Below, piece after piece: positions 1-10,975 of a stretch of DNA of 64,000 nucleotides. Source of the stretch: Armillaria gallica (taxonomy: Eukaryota; Basidiomycota; Agaricomycetes; Agaricales; Physalacriaceae); NCBI GenBank assembly GCA_037576215.1, contig JBANDB010000001.1, forward strand, positions 3,596,001-3,660,000, read 5' to 3'. Within the stretch, counting starts at the first letter, position 1; every line of letters begins with the position of its first letter. The notes below the pieces were generated by a model, which worked only from the letters and a program-made list of their open reading frames with translations, did no database searches and had not been told where the DNA came from. Both the position numbers and the translations under genes were made by a program.

Positions 1-269
1 GGAACTCTTGATTCTCTTGGTCGTCCGCGGAGGGTAAGACGAGCAAATAGACACTTTCCTCCACCGTCATCAGCAATTCGAATGGCCTCGTTTATCATGA
101 AAAGACCTCGTGACATCCGAATGCCCGCCTCGTGGACAGTCGCAGATCGACGGCACTGGAACCTTGCAGTGCTCAGTAGCCGACCTTCGAGAGTGAGAGC
201 CGCGGCGTCCATAGGCCCTGCATCAGAATCGCTCCTCAAGACGTACCGGTGCCGGCTAGATGATTGACT
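1..269 (-). CDS. possible partial exon at the left edge
   Basis: On the minus strand one frame stays open from just after a CTAG acceptor-like site near 268 to the first base of the window, about 89 codons. The conceptual product contains the stretch FMINEAIRIADDGGGKCLF and is rich in Arg. I do not recognise a family. The frame has no stop inside the window, so this could be an internal exon of a gene that continues to the left, or a chance open frame. No start codon can be fixed. Confidence 0.25.
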
Positions 270-3200
270 AGAAGTGCATATGATGACAGGATTGTCGCGA
301 TGTAGGTACAGATATCGAACTCCCAAGGAACTACTCCATGTCTGGACCCCATGAACGACAACGACCGGCGTTTTGTGGTGAAGTCGAAGACGCGTCACGG
401 CGGTATACCAATCAAAATCCCGGCCCACGAAGAGAAGACCTGCAACAAGATCTGCGCTGCGCGACTCGGTCTAGGTCCGAGCGCCAATCGATTCTACGAA
501 GACTGTGTGCAAAATATTCGTGAATGCCAAGTTATGATCTCAAAGTTGAAGGGATCGATAAGTGTAGATTCAATTGATAAGCATTGTGAAGAGACCGACG
601 AGTGGCAGAAAACGGAGAGCGGACGAAACAATCGAAAATACGCAATATAATACTCTGAAGATTCGAGCAAGAGCACGTTGGGAGTCTTCTTCACGTGAGC
701 ACGTAGATCCCCCTTGCTTGATCATATGCTTCAGTGAACGCAGCCGGAGAAGCAGAGATAGACGGTGCCGGTTGAACGATGAGGGCCAGACCCCATGGAC
801 CTGCACGGGATTTAGGGTTGTGACAATTTGTCTGCAGTGTTTCCAAAGGTTCGAATCTACGCGACAGGGATGGTAGTGATGGAAGTGCATTCCAATTGAG
901 CGATGCCATATGAATATTGGAACCGGAATATGAGGGAATATGCACCATCAATGTTTAGGTTTTCATACACAGGGGTCGTATGAAGGGGTCGTAGCCTGTG
1001 GGAGGAATATCGTTTGAAGCTCCTGCGTCCATGTCCTTTAGCAGTATTTTAAATTTCTGAAAGCAAGAACTTACATCGTTGAGGGGTTCTTGACAAGAGT
1101 CGAGACATCATATTACGGTAGACAAGACAACAGCCTAGGATTTGCGTTTGAAATTCCGTAGACATCCTTTAATGATTGAAGGTACATATGCGATCGATAA
1201 AAACGTCTAAGCCTCGATACACCTGGATCTCACCCGTTGCGCCCCTTGTTTGACGTGTAGTTACACTTACAGTGAGAATCTTGTGTATTGACATTGACGG
1301 GAGCTTCCGGTATGGTGTACTTGACTATGTGGTCTACTCCAAATAGTGATTTACAGGGCCCGGCCTGAAGCCCTAAGCCGAGCCAGGCTGAGCCGGGCCA
1401 GGCCCTGAAAAGCCGGGCCCTGGGGGAGGGCTTCATGAAGGCTCGGGCTCAGGCTTCATTTTTTCAAAGCCTGAGCCTGAGGCTTGAGCCCGGGCTTTTC
1501 AAGTCTCAAATACCTTGCTTTTCATGCAGATATGCGAGGAAGAGAGTAGGCTGTCTCTCTCTGATCAATACTCCGGACTTGCCTATGCTTCTATGCATCT
1601 TATATCAGCGCAATACGAGATGACACCACCATCATGGCACTTTGAAAGCGAAGCTATTTATGTAACATAGTACTCAGAGTCCATCTTTCTGGTCTATATG
1701 CATGGTACATCATGTATTCATTTTATGCAACATCTATGTATGCTAATAACCTTGTCTTCTGCTCATTCTGATGCCTAACAAAGCCTTAGTTTGTATCACC
1801 TACAAAGCCCTGGCCTGAGCCTGAGCCGGGCCCGAGCCCAAGCAGGCTTGAGCTCAAGGCTCGGGCTTGTGATTTCGAAAGCCTGAGCCTGCCCAAGCCG
1901 AGCCCAAGCCCTCAAAGCCGGGCCAGGCCGGGCCCTGTAAATCACTAACTCCAAATAATCCTTATTTAAACAGATCACTGCATGGTGGTGTATTTTTTTT
2001 TAGGAGAGCCTACCTTTCGAGAGTGTGTGAACAAGTGGTTATATTGAATTTCTTCCATCTGGCACCGTGAAGGATCGCGATGGTGATTGATCATTATGAG
2101 CATATGCGGGAAATCTGTCAATATGTGTACTGGTACTAAGTATAGAGAGAAGAATCGTTTTGAATATATCAAACAGCCATGTATGAGCGAGACTAAACGT
2201 AACTTGCAGGCATTTCTTGACTTGAGGAATGAACGTTACACGTCGGCGAGAGTATAATATTGTTTTCAGAATCTGTTGGTGGAAAGACGAAGTAATATCC
2301 TTCATTCAAGGATGTCAGTCCTTGAGGAACAAGGTGCTGACGCACTTCGGAAGAGTCCGAATTCCATCATAAGTTATATTTCGGTAACAACCGAGACGGC
2401 TTGAGGCTAGTGCCGCAGTAGTTGATGTCTCACCTAAAATTCGAGTTATTCTCGCGTTGCGGACGGAAGGAAAGGGGAATCAGCTCCGCTGCATGGATAA
2501 CATCGAGCATAGATCAGAAAATCGTTCTTCGTCCTGAGTCTGATCGACAAGTATGGAAGGTACAACCCGTTTTCTTTGCACTCACAAGGATATTAGAGCT
2601 TGGAAGCTTGATATCTGAAAGTCCTTAGAGAAAAATAAATTTGAGATGGACTCTTCCAGTAATCTTCCCTGCGGGGTATCAAATCAAATTAGCAGAGAAA
2701 GTAGTACCGGTAAGCATGCCAACTGGGTCGATAATGTGAATGACTCGGGCGGTTTGAAAGAACACACAGAGGTGCGGCAATCAGGACTTTGATTTACCTC
2801 AATGCAAAGTGCCCCGATGACAGCGGACCGGGAATACTCATGAAGCATAGAGTCTCTTGTGCGAATGATGGACGCCCGAGAAATGGATGACGGCTTCGAG
2901 GTAAATTTTATGGGCGTCTAATTATGTTGAGATGGGCAAAACAATATCCGAGCTCCTAGGAAAATGACGTCCACACTGCGTCACCAACTAGAAATAAGTA
3001 TCTAGAGTTAAATGAAGAACAGAGCACAGTATCACTTAACGTTGTCTGACAGCGGCCACCAAGGCAATACTCACGATCTTTTCGTAATCATTCGGCGCAT
3101 GAGCATGTCCATTAGATTATATACACGGGAAGACTAGGGACCCACTAAAAACCATCAACCACAATTAGTAGCGAGACGTTTAACCCACCACGGGTAGGGT

Positions 3201-4717
3201 ATGATACTGACTGTTCTCTGGGCACTTTCTGCCTTCTTCTTGGCGCGTTGCGATCTTCCGCAAGAAAGCGAATGGCCCGAAGCATTCGTATAAAAAAAAA
3301 ACTAAGAAGAACTCCTACGGTTCTGGACAGGGACGTTCACTGCGTCAGATCGTGAGTGAGAGCTCGGCCCAGCAAGGAGTGTATCGTGTGGATTGAGTCG
3401 TAGCTGGTGGTGTGGCGAACAAGAAAGAAGACCTTGAAGGCAGTCATCTGAATCAACCCATCTAACTATGCATGGTTCTGAGTTGACCTTCGGGAGCAGC
3501 TGCTCATGAGTACGCACATTGTTCCAGAAGCCACGAATGAGTCCGATACGGCGGCCAAGTCTAGGCGAGTTGATATCCGAGGTTTCCTATGGCATCATCT
3601 TCGTCAGTGCCAAGTGACGATCTCATCGAGTGCGGTCCAACAAGATCATAGATTAATGCACAACGAGAGGGCCAAAAGTAGAGCCAGACAGGGCGAAGAG
3701 CCTACGAGTAAGTATTGTTACTGCCAGCTCTGTCATCAATGTGCCGTGGACAAATCAATAGTTGTTGGTATTCACTGAGCCATCGGACACACCTTACTAT
3801 GACGGACTGAGGGCCAGATAGTTAGTAGATGATTCACTGATCTCGATTTCCTGTAGATGCATCCCAATTCTTGAACCAATCAGCGGCATCGCATAGCATA
3901 GGTACCGAAGAAGCCTCAAAGCTTCGAACTCGGTCGAAAGGAATGACACTGAGACCCACTGGCCTGGGACTAGATTACATGTCTAGCCGAATTTCGTTTC
4001 TCCACCATCTTCTACAGTCTGCCAAGCCTGTTTCCGGAACTGTGAGCGTGGAGGCTGCTAAGACAAGTAATGGAATGTCGAAATGATCGTTTCGTTCAGT
4101 GATCCTCATGCTCCGAACACGAGGTGCACGCCTTTCGTATACTTTGCGTTCGTTGCGTTTCAACCTGTCCCGTGGGGATAAACAATGGAATGGAGAACAA
4201 GAATGAAAATAACACCACGATGGCCCACTGAACATATGCATCTTATCAAGCGCCATGACTTCACCCTCGATATCGTTCACCTCTTATGTGTTTGCTTTCG
4301 TTGCAGACCATGAGAGCATGCCCAAAGGGGAAGACCAACATGAAGCGAGTTGTGATGTGCGCAATGCGTCCACCTCCGTCTTCACCGTGGGCTGGAGCTG
4401 CGATACACGCACGGTAAAAGGCCCTCCCTGGACGATAGGGTAGAATCTCAGAGCCGACGGTCATAGATCTCCTGTTCAACGTGACCTGATTGGTGCCTTG
4501 GACGCGTCACGGGTAAGTGAAATTTGATCTAACACTTCTGCTATGGAAATAGGTTTATGCCAACAGCAATTGAGTCCAAGCGATTGGCGTTGAAATGTTT
4601 GGAGGAGAATGTACAACCATTCAAAGGCCGAACTTAGTTTCCTACCTCAGTCTTGTTGTACATCACGAAACCAGTGATCAGCAACATAAGATTGGGAAAA
4701 AAAGACGAAACAGACAA
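270..4717. other. gene-poor stretch, holds one hAT-type MITE
   Basis: No gene with coherent exons is visible over about 4.4 kb. The ORFs present are short (under 105 codons), overlap each other on both strands and show no recognisable domain. The only clear structure is the inverted-repeat element at 1344-1947. The rest looks like decayed or non-coding sequence. Confidence 0.55.
1344..1947. mobile_element. hAT-type MITE, 604 bp, with 8-bp target duplication
   Basis: The element starts TAGTGATTTACAGGGCCCGG and ends with its exact reverse complement, a terminal inverted repeat of 24 bp. It is flanked by the same 8-bp word ACTCCAAA at 1336-1343 and 1948-1955. An 8-bp duplication and a TIR beginning TAGTG (hAT rule YARNG) are hallmarks of the hAT superfamily. 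Both subterminal parts (about 1365-1500 and 1800-1925) are GC-rich arrays of short words such as AGCCTGAGCC and AGCCCGAGCC on both strands, the kind of place where hAT transposases bind. The middle is AT-richer and codes for nothing, so it must depend on a transposase elsewhere. Perfect TIRs and TSD suggest a fairly recent insertion. Confidence 0.85.
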
Positions 4718-6612
4718 TCATGATCCTACACCACTTGAAACTGTGTTCTCCACCTCAGCAGGCTCTGGATTAGTCTGCTCAATACTAGAACTAGAACTTG
4801 GCTCTGACGTTTTCGAATCAGCTAACAGGATGATTAAATCAAAAGCCACGATCATCTTGAACAAACTTACGAGATGAAGGGGGCTCGGTCGCAGCGCCGA
4901 CAGGAGCTTCATTCGCTATGGAGGTGTCCAAATCCGTAGAGGGTTCATGAGGGACCTCGGAAGGGGTATTAAGAGAGTCTGACAATGTTCCGACGACTGG
5001 AGGTTCAGTTTTCGGCTCGACAGGCTCGTCGACAATATCGGAATCATCTACAGTTTCCTCAGGATTAGGCTGTGATGATGGCTCCTCAGTGGGCCCTGCA
5101 TTTAGAATTTCGGGGGACAATGCCACTTTAGCGGTGGGAGGTAGGATCGCTTCGTCTGTGGATGATTTTCCAGCATCCACGGAGGCTTCAGAAGTAACAG
5201 GCGACTCTGACTGAGAGAGTTCTACCTGCTCTGGAGTTGACTGGGGGACAGTTGACAACGCTGTCATCGGTTCAGGGGGTGCTGGTGTATGTTCGGGTTC
5301 CGAAAGCGCATCTATTTCGATAGCGTCGGGAGCTGGTAAAGGAACAGCTTCTCCTGCAGGCGGTTCAGGTTCGATTTCAGTCGGAGGGGGCTTGGCGGGG
5401 GACATTGACTCCGCTTCAGGTGTTTCGGCAGGTGGATGTTGTTCTTCCACGGAGACGGGTTCTGGAGATAGGCTCTGAAGTATTTCAACCGCTGGGACCA
5501 TAGCTTCCTCTTCCTTCGCCAGTTCCTCTGCCACGCTGACAGCCTCGCTGTGGATCATTGTATCTGTCCTATTTCGCCCAAACTTCCGAGGACTTTCGTT
5601 CCTCAGACCCGGCGGACTCTCACTCTTTGGCCTGCCTCCTGTCGTGGTCCAGTCTTCCTCGACATCGTCTCGATGTATTGCTTCTGCCTCCAAACTACGA
5701 TCTACACCCGCAGCCAAGAGACGTGGGGGTTGCACCTCAGCATCCGCGTCTGATATTCGAGGTGGTATCACCTGGAATTCGGCGGGTACGAGCTCGAACT
5801 TAGTCGTGAGGGCAAGAAAGCGAGCATATAATGAGGATTCAGCTTCGGCTTGTTCAAATGCCTCTCGATGATGAAAGTATGCGTGTGAGAAAATGCGACC
5901 TAGCCGACGCGCGAGGGAAGAAAAGTGCCGGTGAGAGGTTTTGTCGATGTGCAGTCTGAATAGCGATTGAAATACATGACAGAGGGTAAATTGTGGTGAC
6001 TTACCGTGAAGGGAATGCTCGTGGTGAATTTAAAAGTGCAGTTGCACTGTCCAAGGTGTGGAGAATGTAATCAATGGCACAGCATTGCTAGTAACAGTGA
6101 GAGAAAGAATTAAAGGAAATACAGAAAGACGCACCTCCATAGCACCATCCGTACCATGAGCAACACAGAGGTATAGCCATTCTCCGGCCTTCATCTCAGG
6201 ACACGTCAAACGCGTACATTCTTGCTGCAGCGTCGTTATCAGAGGGTGGGTCAAATCTTGTGCCAGTCGACTGCGTAGACTTAGAATAACGTAGAGACAT
6301 CAAGCAATGAAGCCCGTACCGTAACTGTTCGTAAATCCAACATGCTTGGTCTACTACAACTTCGCTTTTCCGTTCCTTGTCTCCGTCCTTATCCTCAGTC
6401 TTAGTTTCTTCCTCGCTGAGTTCCTTGCTGCCAGCCTTTCCAGGTACGGCAACGATGGAATCCACGTCGTGTACATCCAGACGAATCAGAAGCGAAATAT
6501 ATTCCTGCAGCTGGAAAGCGCTGTCAAGTGAAGCGAGTGTTGGAAGAGTTTTCACAGGGTAGAAGGAAGAGATTCGAGAGCCTCGTAGGGGCCTCTGGAT
6601 AAGAGTGGTCAT
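4718..6612 (-). CDS. Mob4/phocein-like MOB domain protein (STRIPAK subunit)
   Basis: Five exons join in phase: 6612-6320, 6270-6135, 6087-6005, 5955-4871 and 4821-4718, giving 566 residues. Introns are 47-49 bp. The first about 250 residues form a MOB/phocein domain. Visible motifs are VDQACWIYEQLR, the Cys pair in ECTRLTCPEM and the His pair in SHAYFHH, which together make the Cys2His2 zinc site of Mob proteins, and GEWLYLCVAHGTDGAME. Mob4/Mob3 proteins are adaptors in the STRIPAK phosphatase-kinase complex, which in fungi controls cell fusion, septation and sexual development. After the domain comes a tail of roughly 300 residues rich in Pro, Glu and Ser without recognisable fold. The start at MTTLIQRPLRG is the only ATG that leads straight into the conserved region. 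I use no symbol because fungal naming (mob3 or mob4) varies. Confidence 0.93.
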
Positions 6613-7053
6613 GATGGTGGTATCTTCTCCTCTATGATATAATCCTGGGTAGAAGAGTTGTGGTTCGACGAATAGAGTGTGAGAAAATCTGCCCTTCGGC
6701 AGTCCCCAGAAGCGCCGCCTCGGCATATCTCGGCACTGATTTTCTTACATACGATAAAATCATTGCATTCAATCTAAAAGAATACGTATTAGGTATATCC
6801 TACCAATTCTTAATTCACTCTAATCCTCAGAATCAAAGAAATGTGAAAAAAAATGGTATGTACAAGTGGTCACATAACAAGAGGAAACATGGGAGGAAGA
6901 TCAATTGAAGCCCTCAAATTATTGAGGTCACGGTGTCGCTTCAAAAGTTCGGGAGTGGTGCAGATTCGCCGCAGAATGCATGATTTACGAAGTCGGAATG
7001 TCCTCGGAGTATCTTTTTTCAGCCAAAGGGTTGTCCATAAATTGAATAAGTAT

Positions 7054-7848
7054 TAGGGAGGGCCAGAGTTGTCGATTATGGGTCGATTATGGGACCGATT
7101 ATGAACACGATTATGGACCCATAATCGTGCCATAATCGACTTCGACTCTGACCACCCTTGTAAAAGACCCCAAAGTGTAATTATTATTAATACATAGACT
7201 ACCCGCTACTTTGAGCGGCGACTTGTTATGTAAGGGCAACGGGATCCATAATCGACTTCATAATCGGCATAACCCAAGGGGGTGGCGGAAATAAAATTGC
7301 GCACATGACGTACATTTTCGCGTTTAAGGTCAGGCTGAACCCCCCCTCCCCCCCTCTCCTGCCATATACAGTAATAATGTATCCATATTAGGACTGCTTA
7401 GTAATGCTATCTAAGCTACCGGGAAGGTACCGGCTTGTGCCGATTTATTGCCGAGCATTGCCGGTTAGCTGCCCTACCTCACTTTCACCAGGAACCTGTC
7501 TAATGATGATGATATCGTGTCTAAGAAGGTATTTGAGCATGAAAAAATGTGTATTTGTATGAAACAGTTGAAATAAACATACATCAGACCTCCAGCAATG
7601 TCTTAATAGTACTAAATAAGGAAATGTCGGTTTCACGTTTAAGGCTCAGACCCCTCCCCCCCCTCCCCCCTACCCTATGTGCCGGATTTTAGCTGCGCCA
7701 CCCCCTTGGCATAACCGACTCGAGGTCGGTTATGCGATTATGGTCGATTATGACCATCCCGTCGATTATGGACCCATAATCGGTCTCCATAATTGATTCC
7801 ATAATCAATGCATAATCAACTCATAACCGGTGACTCTGACCCTCCCTA
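7054..7848. mobile_element. outer hAT-like MITE, interrupted by a second one
   Basis: The ends are TAGGGAGGGCCAGAGT at 7054 and, as reverse complement, TAGGGAGGGTCAGAGT ending at 7848: a 16-bp inverted repeat with one mismatch and a hAT-like TAGGG start. Both arms carry many copies of the word CGATTATGG in both orientations. An internal, diverged copy of the end (GACTCTGACCACCC near 7144) suggests a tandem or rearranged element. I see no matching 8-bp duplication outside the ends (ATAAGTAT on the left, TTGAGGGT on the right), so one end may be displaced. Without the inner insertion and its duplicated target the element would be about 353 bp. Confidence 0.65.
7275..7708. mobile_element. inner hAT-type MITE, 434 bp, nested in the outer one
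   Basis: The ends are CAAGGGGGTGGCG and its exact reverse complement. The flanking word GCATAACC is present on both sides (7267-7274 and 7709-7716), an exact 8-bp target duplication that lies inside the outer element. CAAGG fits the hAT TIR rule YARNG. Inside, near each end, lies the same C-rich block in direct orientation (about 7321-7362 and 7636-7671), each starting CGTTTAAGG. There is no coding capacity. The arrangement shows that this element inserted after the outer one. Confidence 0.82.
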
Positions 7849-8007
7849 TTGAGGGTGCTTTGCAACACTAAGTTCAATGACAAAGGGACACCTGTGTTTG
7901 ATAATGTGCAAATAAATACCCTCCTGTGATTAAGCATTAAACTTAAGCACTCAATGGGAATTATTAGTTCTCACCAAATCTTCATATTTACAAAGAAATT
8001 GTGTTAT

Positions 8008-8198
8008 TTACAGTAAGATGACGGTCTTTCCATTGTCTCTCTTGATGATAACCATTTGTGTACCCTATAGCACACAAGAATTCAGTCAAAAGATGCTCTC
8101 TTCGAGAGAATGATACTCACATCTGCCACCCGAGTGGTGGACTCAATGACACCTGTCACAAGCTGTCCGGTTGAGTCATAAAAGAAGACACGTAAACC
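8008..8198 (-). CDS. small conserved-looking protein, C-terminal part, hypothetical
   Basis: Two minus-strand segments join in phase 0: 8198-8121 and 8064-8008, separated by a 56-bp intron with GTGAGT donor and TATAG acceptor. They encode 44 residues ending in a stop. The parts read RVFFYDSTGQLVTGVIES and, after the junction, GTQMVIIKRDNGKTVILL, a regular beta-rich pattern of two similar halves. The segment is preceded by an acceptor (CATCTAG), so at least one upstream exon should exist. I could not fix it or the start codon. I do not recognise a named family. The in-phase junction and the protein-like pattern argue that it is real, but the short length keeps confidence low. Confidence 0.4.
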
Positions 8199-8741
8199 CT
8201 AGATGGTGAGGAAAAAATTGTCGTAGTACATCTGGATGCACCATAAAGTATACGTACTATACGATGAGAACACACTGGAAATACGTTCAGAGAAGGTAGA
8301 TGATTGGTGCAATGTGCGTACTTGAATATACACTGAACTAAAAATCATTTCTCGCCGTTGAATTATAGATGTTTGTGGAACGATTGAACATGGTACGTAA
8401 CGGACCCTAAATGGTCTGACCGCATTTTGAATTGGTCATGGTGCTTTTAGGCAAATGGTTTTCGGCTATAACCGAGTGGCAGTGTTGATAATTGCGCTTG
8501 CTTGTCAGGTGCCCGACTTGAGGCTCGTCAGGCCTCGTCTCTTTCTCTTCTTTCTGCTTTTCCAAAATTTCAGATCCTTCTGTAAGGCTTTCTGAAATCA
8601 AAACTTGCGTATGTCACCACTAGAGCTCTCTCCATGCTCAGGATTTATCTAACTGCAGACTAGCAGGGCTCTCTTTGGATGCTCTTTCGCGTTTCCTGGA
8701 CAAACTGACGTGCCGTCGTTCCCAAATCTTTCCAACAAAAC

Positions 8742-10099
8742 ATGCCAACGCTTTTCTACACGTTTATAGGCCTTCAGCTATCAGGCGCTATCGGGATGTC
8801 GCTTATCTTTCTAACGGTCGTCTTCTCTCCTCTCGTCAAAAGATGCTCAACTTGGTACACCTTCTGCGTCTCGTGGATACTTTCCTGCTTCTCGTACTCT
8901 TTGCTGTTCTTTGTTGGAGGAAGCGATCCGAGTCATGTCCCAAATCAGAATCTCTGTATTACTCAAGCGGCACTGATATACTCTGTACCAACGCTGTGGG
9001 TAACCTCTTGTGCAATATCCTGTGCTTCCTGATTTCCGTTTGACTCAGCACCGCACTCACTACGCTTTCACTTCTGGTCCATGCATGTTCTTCGAGATTC
9101 TTGACTTGATCCTTCACTCAGACAAGCTTCTGCAGAGCTGGTATAACGTTCATTTTGGGATCTCGAGGCCCCCTTTAGAGGCCAATTATAAGACTGTTAT
9201 GGCTGTAAGTCTCTCGAAAGCTTTCTGGATGTATTCCTCGTGAACATTTGCCTAGCTTCTCGTAGCGCCGTATATCATCTGGTTCTTCATATTTCTCGGC
9301 TTTCTTTTGGTGCGTACGATGGTTTACATCTGTTGAGCTTCTACACACCATCTCCTCAGTTCGGTCTGGCGCATTCGTCACTCGTTGACCGACTCAGTAA
9401 CTCGTCATATTGTATAATTACTAGTGCAATTCCGTGAGTAACTTCGCTGTCAAACACGATGACAGCTTTAAAACAATTTACAGGGCTAAGATGTCCTCCC
9501 TTTTTGTGGTTATCGTCACTTCGTCGATGCTTCCAGTGCAGGGTTTGCTTCACATATCTATAAGGGTATCTCAAGCTGTGTTTATTGATATTCCCTCAGT
9601 GTCCCTCGGGCTCTCTCTTTGCCGCAACCTCTACCACAACGATTCGACAAGTACAATATCAATATCTACGCTACAAGTGGTCATTCGCGTCATGATATTC
9701 AGTTTCCTCACCCTTATAGCGTTTGCGTATGTTCTCCCGCCCATACCTACCAACCACGCCTGACGATACATCCCAGCGAAGGCGTCATATACATATTTGA
9801 CTTATCTCCAGGACCTTTCGTAGATATCATCATGGCGTGGTGTATGTCTCCATTTGCTCTATTTCAATGGCTTTATGATCCTGATTCGCGTGGTAGTACC
9901 TGTATTCGGGGTGCTTATCTTCGGGATGCAAAAGGTTCGTTGACCTGTTATCAGATGATAAGAGGAGGTTGACGTTGTATAGGATATCTTTCGTACCTGG
10001 ATCTTATGGACAAGTCGACTTGTGAAGTCTCCCAAGAAGCCCTACCGCAAAGACTCTACGCCATCCCTCACGCCCGACAATTCCGTTCGAAGTGACTAA
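8742..10099 (+). CDS. multi-span membrane protein, GPCR-like, paralogue of 14713-16241
   Basis: About nine short exons give a protein with roughly seven hydrophobic segments. The first exon starts MPTLFYTFIGLQLSG and contains WYTFCVSWILSCFSY and CITQAALIYSVPTL. Later pieces include LLVAPYIIWFFIFLGFLL at about 9256, FGLAHSS..NSSYCIITSAIP at about 9360-9430, a segment with HNDSTSTISISTLQVVIRV, and the tail DIFRTWILWTSRLVKSPKK ending at the TAA at 10097. Each block matches in order a block of the minus-strand gene at 14.7-16.2 kb. The topology suggests a receptor-like membrane protein of an agaricomycete family. No ligand or pathway can be named. Exon borders between 9440 and 9830 are not fully solved. 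One intron near 9089 would be only about 35 bp. Confidence 0.7.
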
Positions 10100-10975
10100 A
10101 ATCCATTCTTACCACAGCTCCTCAAGCAATCTCCGTATCAGTCAGTATCAGCATCGATGTAGCTTAATGTTTCATAGACTCGAAGCCGTTCACGGCATGC
10201 AATTATCAATACCACATACGACTCTTAACGAGCAGTGCCTCTTTCTACATGGAACTGCGGCGTGACGCAACTAGGCAAGAAACTGAACTTCGGACCATCG
10301 GTTCAAGGAAATGTTGACCGTAGACGACTCCTTCATCAGCTAACAATCTCCCTGCCTTCTAATTTGTTCATCTGCCATCACTACGTTTTACTCCTGCGAT
10401 ACTTCCGAAGAGTTTTCTTGATGCTACAGCGACAGACGTCCTTCCGGCACTCCCATTCTTCAAACCCATATTTTCATTGCTTTTGAACTTCTCGGTTTCT
10501 ATGGTTCTATTATCATCTTCGTCACGTAATCTGCTTCTGTCTGTACAGCTACAGATTTCACTAGTCTAAAACCAGTGATGTATTAACCCCGCCAATTTTG
10601 ATACGTACTGCCCCATCATTATGATTTCATGTCCGATTGGCTATGATGTTGACTTCGAGATGTGTGGGTTTCGTACTACGATTTGTGTCAAACGTCATAG
10701 ATGAACCAAACCAGGCATTGCGGACACTGTCAGTCTGCTGATAGAGTTAACTGTACGCTGTATATATACCATCATTGCATGACTGTTCGCAATGCTTTGG
10801 ACGCGTAAACAAACATAACGCTGTGAAGCGTAGTGCCGCGAACAAATAATACCTTCGTTGAAAGAGGAATGCGTAATGTATACTCATGTACATAGCTTAT
10901 ATAAGATATCGATGAAAATATAAAAACATTCTATGTCGTTTGAATCCTCCTCGTCATAATTCCTCATTACAAGTC
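10100..10975. other. intergenic region between convergent genes
   Basis: This stretch lies between the stop of the membrane protein gene and the stop of the five-module gene, which face each other. It is AT-rich with short ORFs only. It must hold both transcript ends. I see no gene or repeat in it. Confidence 0.6.

Larger units (their letters stand above)
6613..8007. other. intergenic region with nested MITEs
   Basis: Nothing codes here. The first about 440 bp is the presumed promoter of the Mob4 gene. The segment 7054-7848 is built of inverted-repeat elements described separately. Confidence 0.6.

Noticed and set aside
840..865. tRNA B-box-like word GGTTCGAATC
   Set aside because: No A box at the right distance and the flanks cannot form an acceptor stem or cloverleaf.
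7060..7830. repeated CGATTATGG words resembling a CRISPR array
   Set aside because: The spacing is irregular, both orientations occur, and the words are explained by the arms of an inverted-repeat element in a eukaryotic genome.
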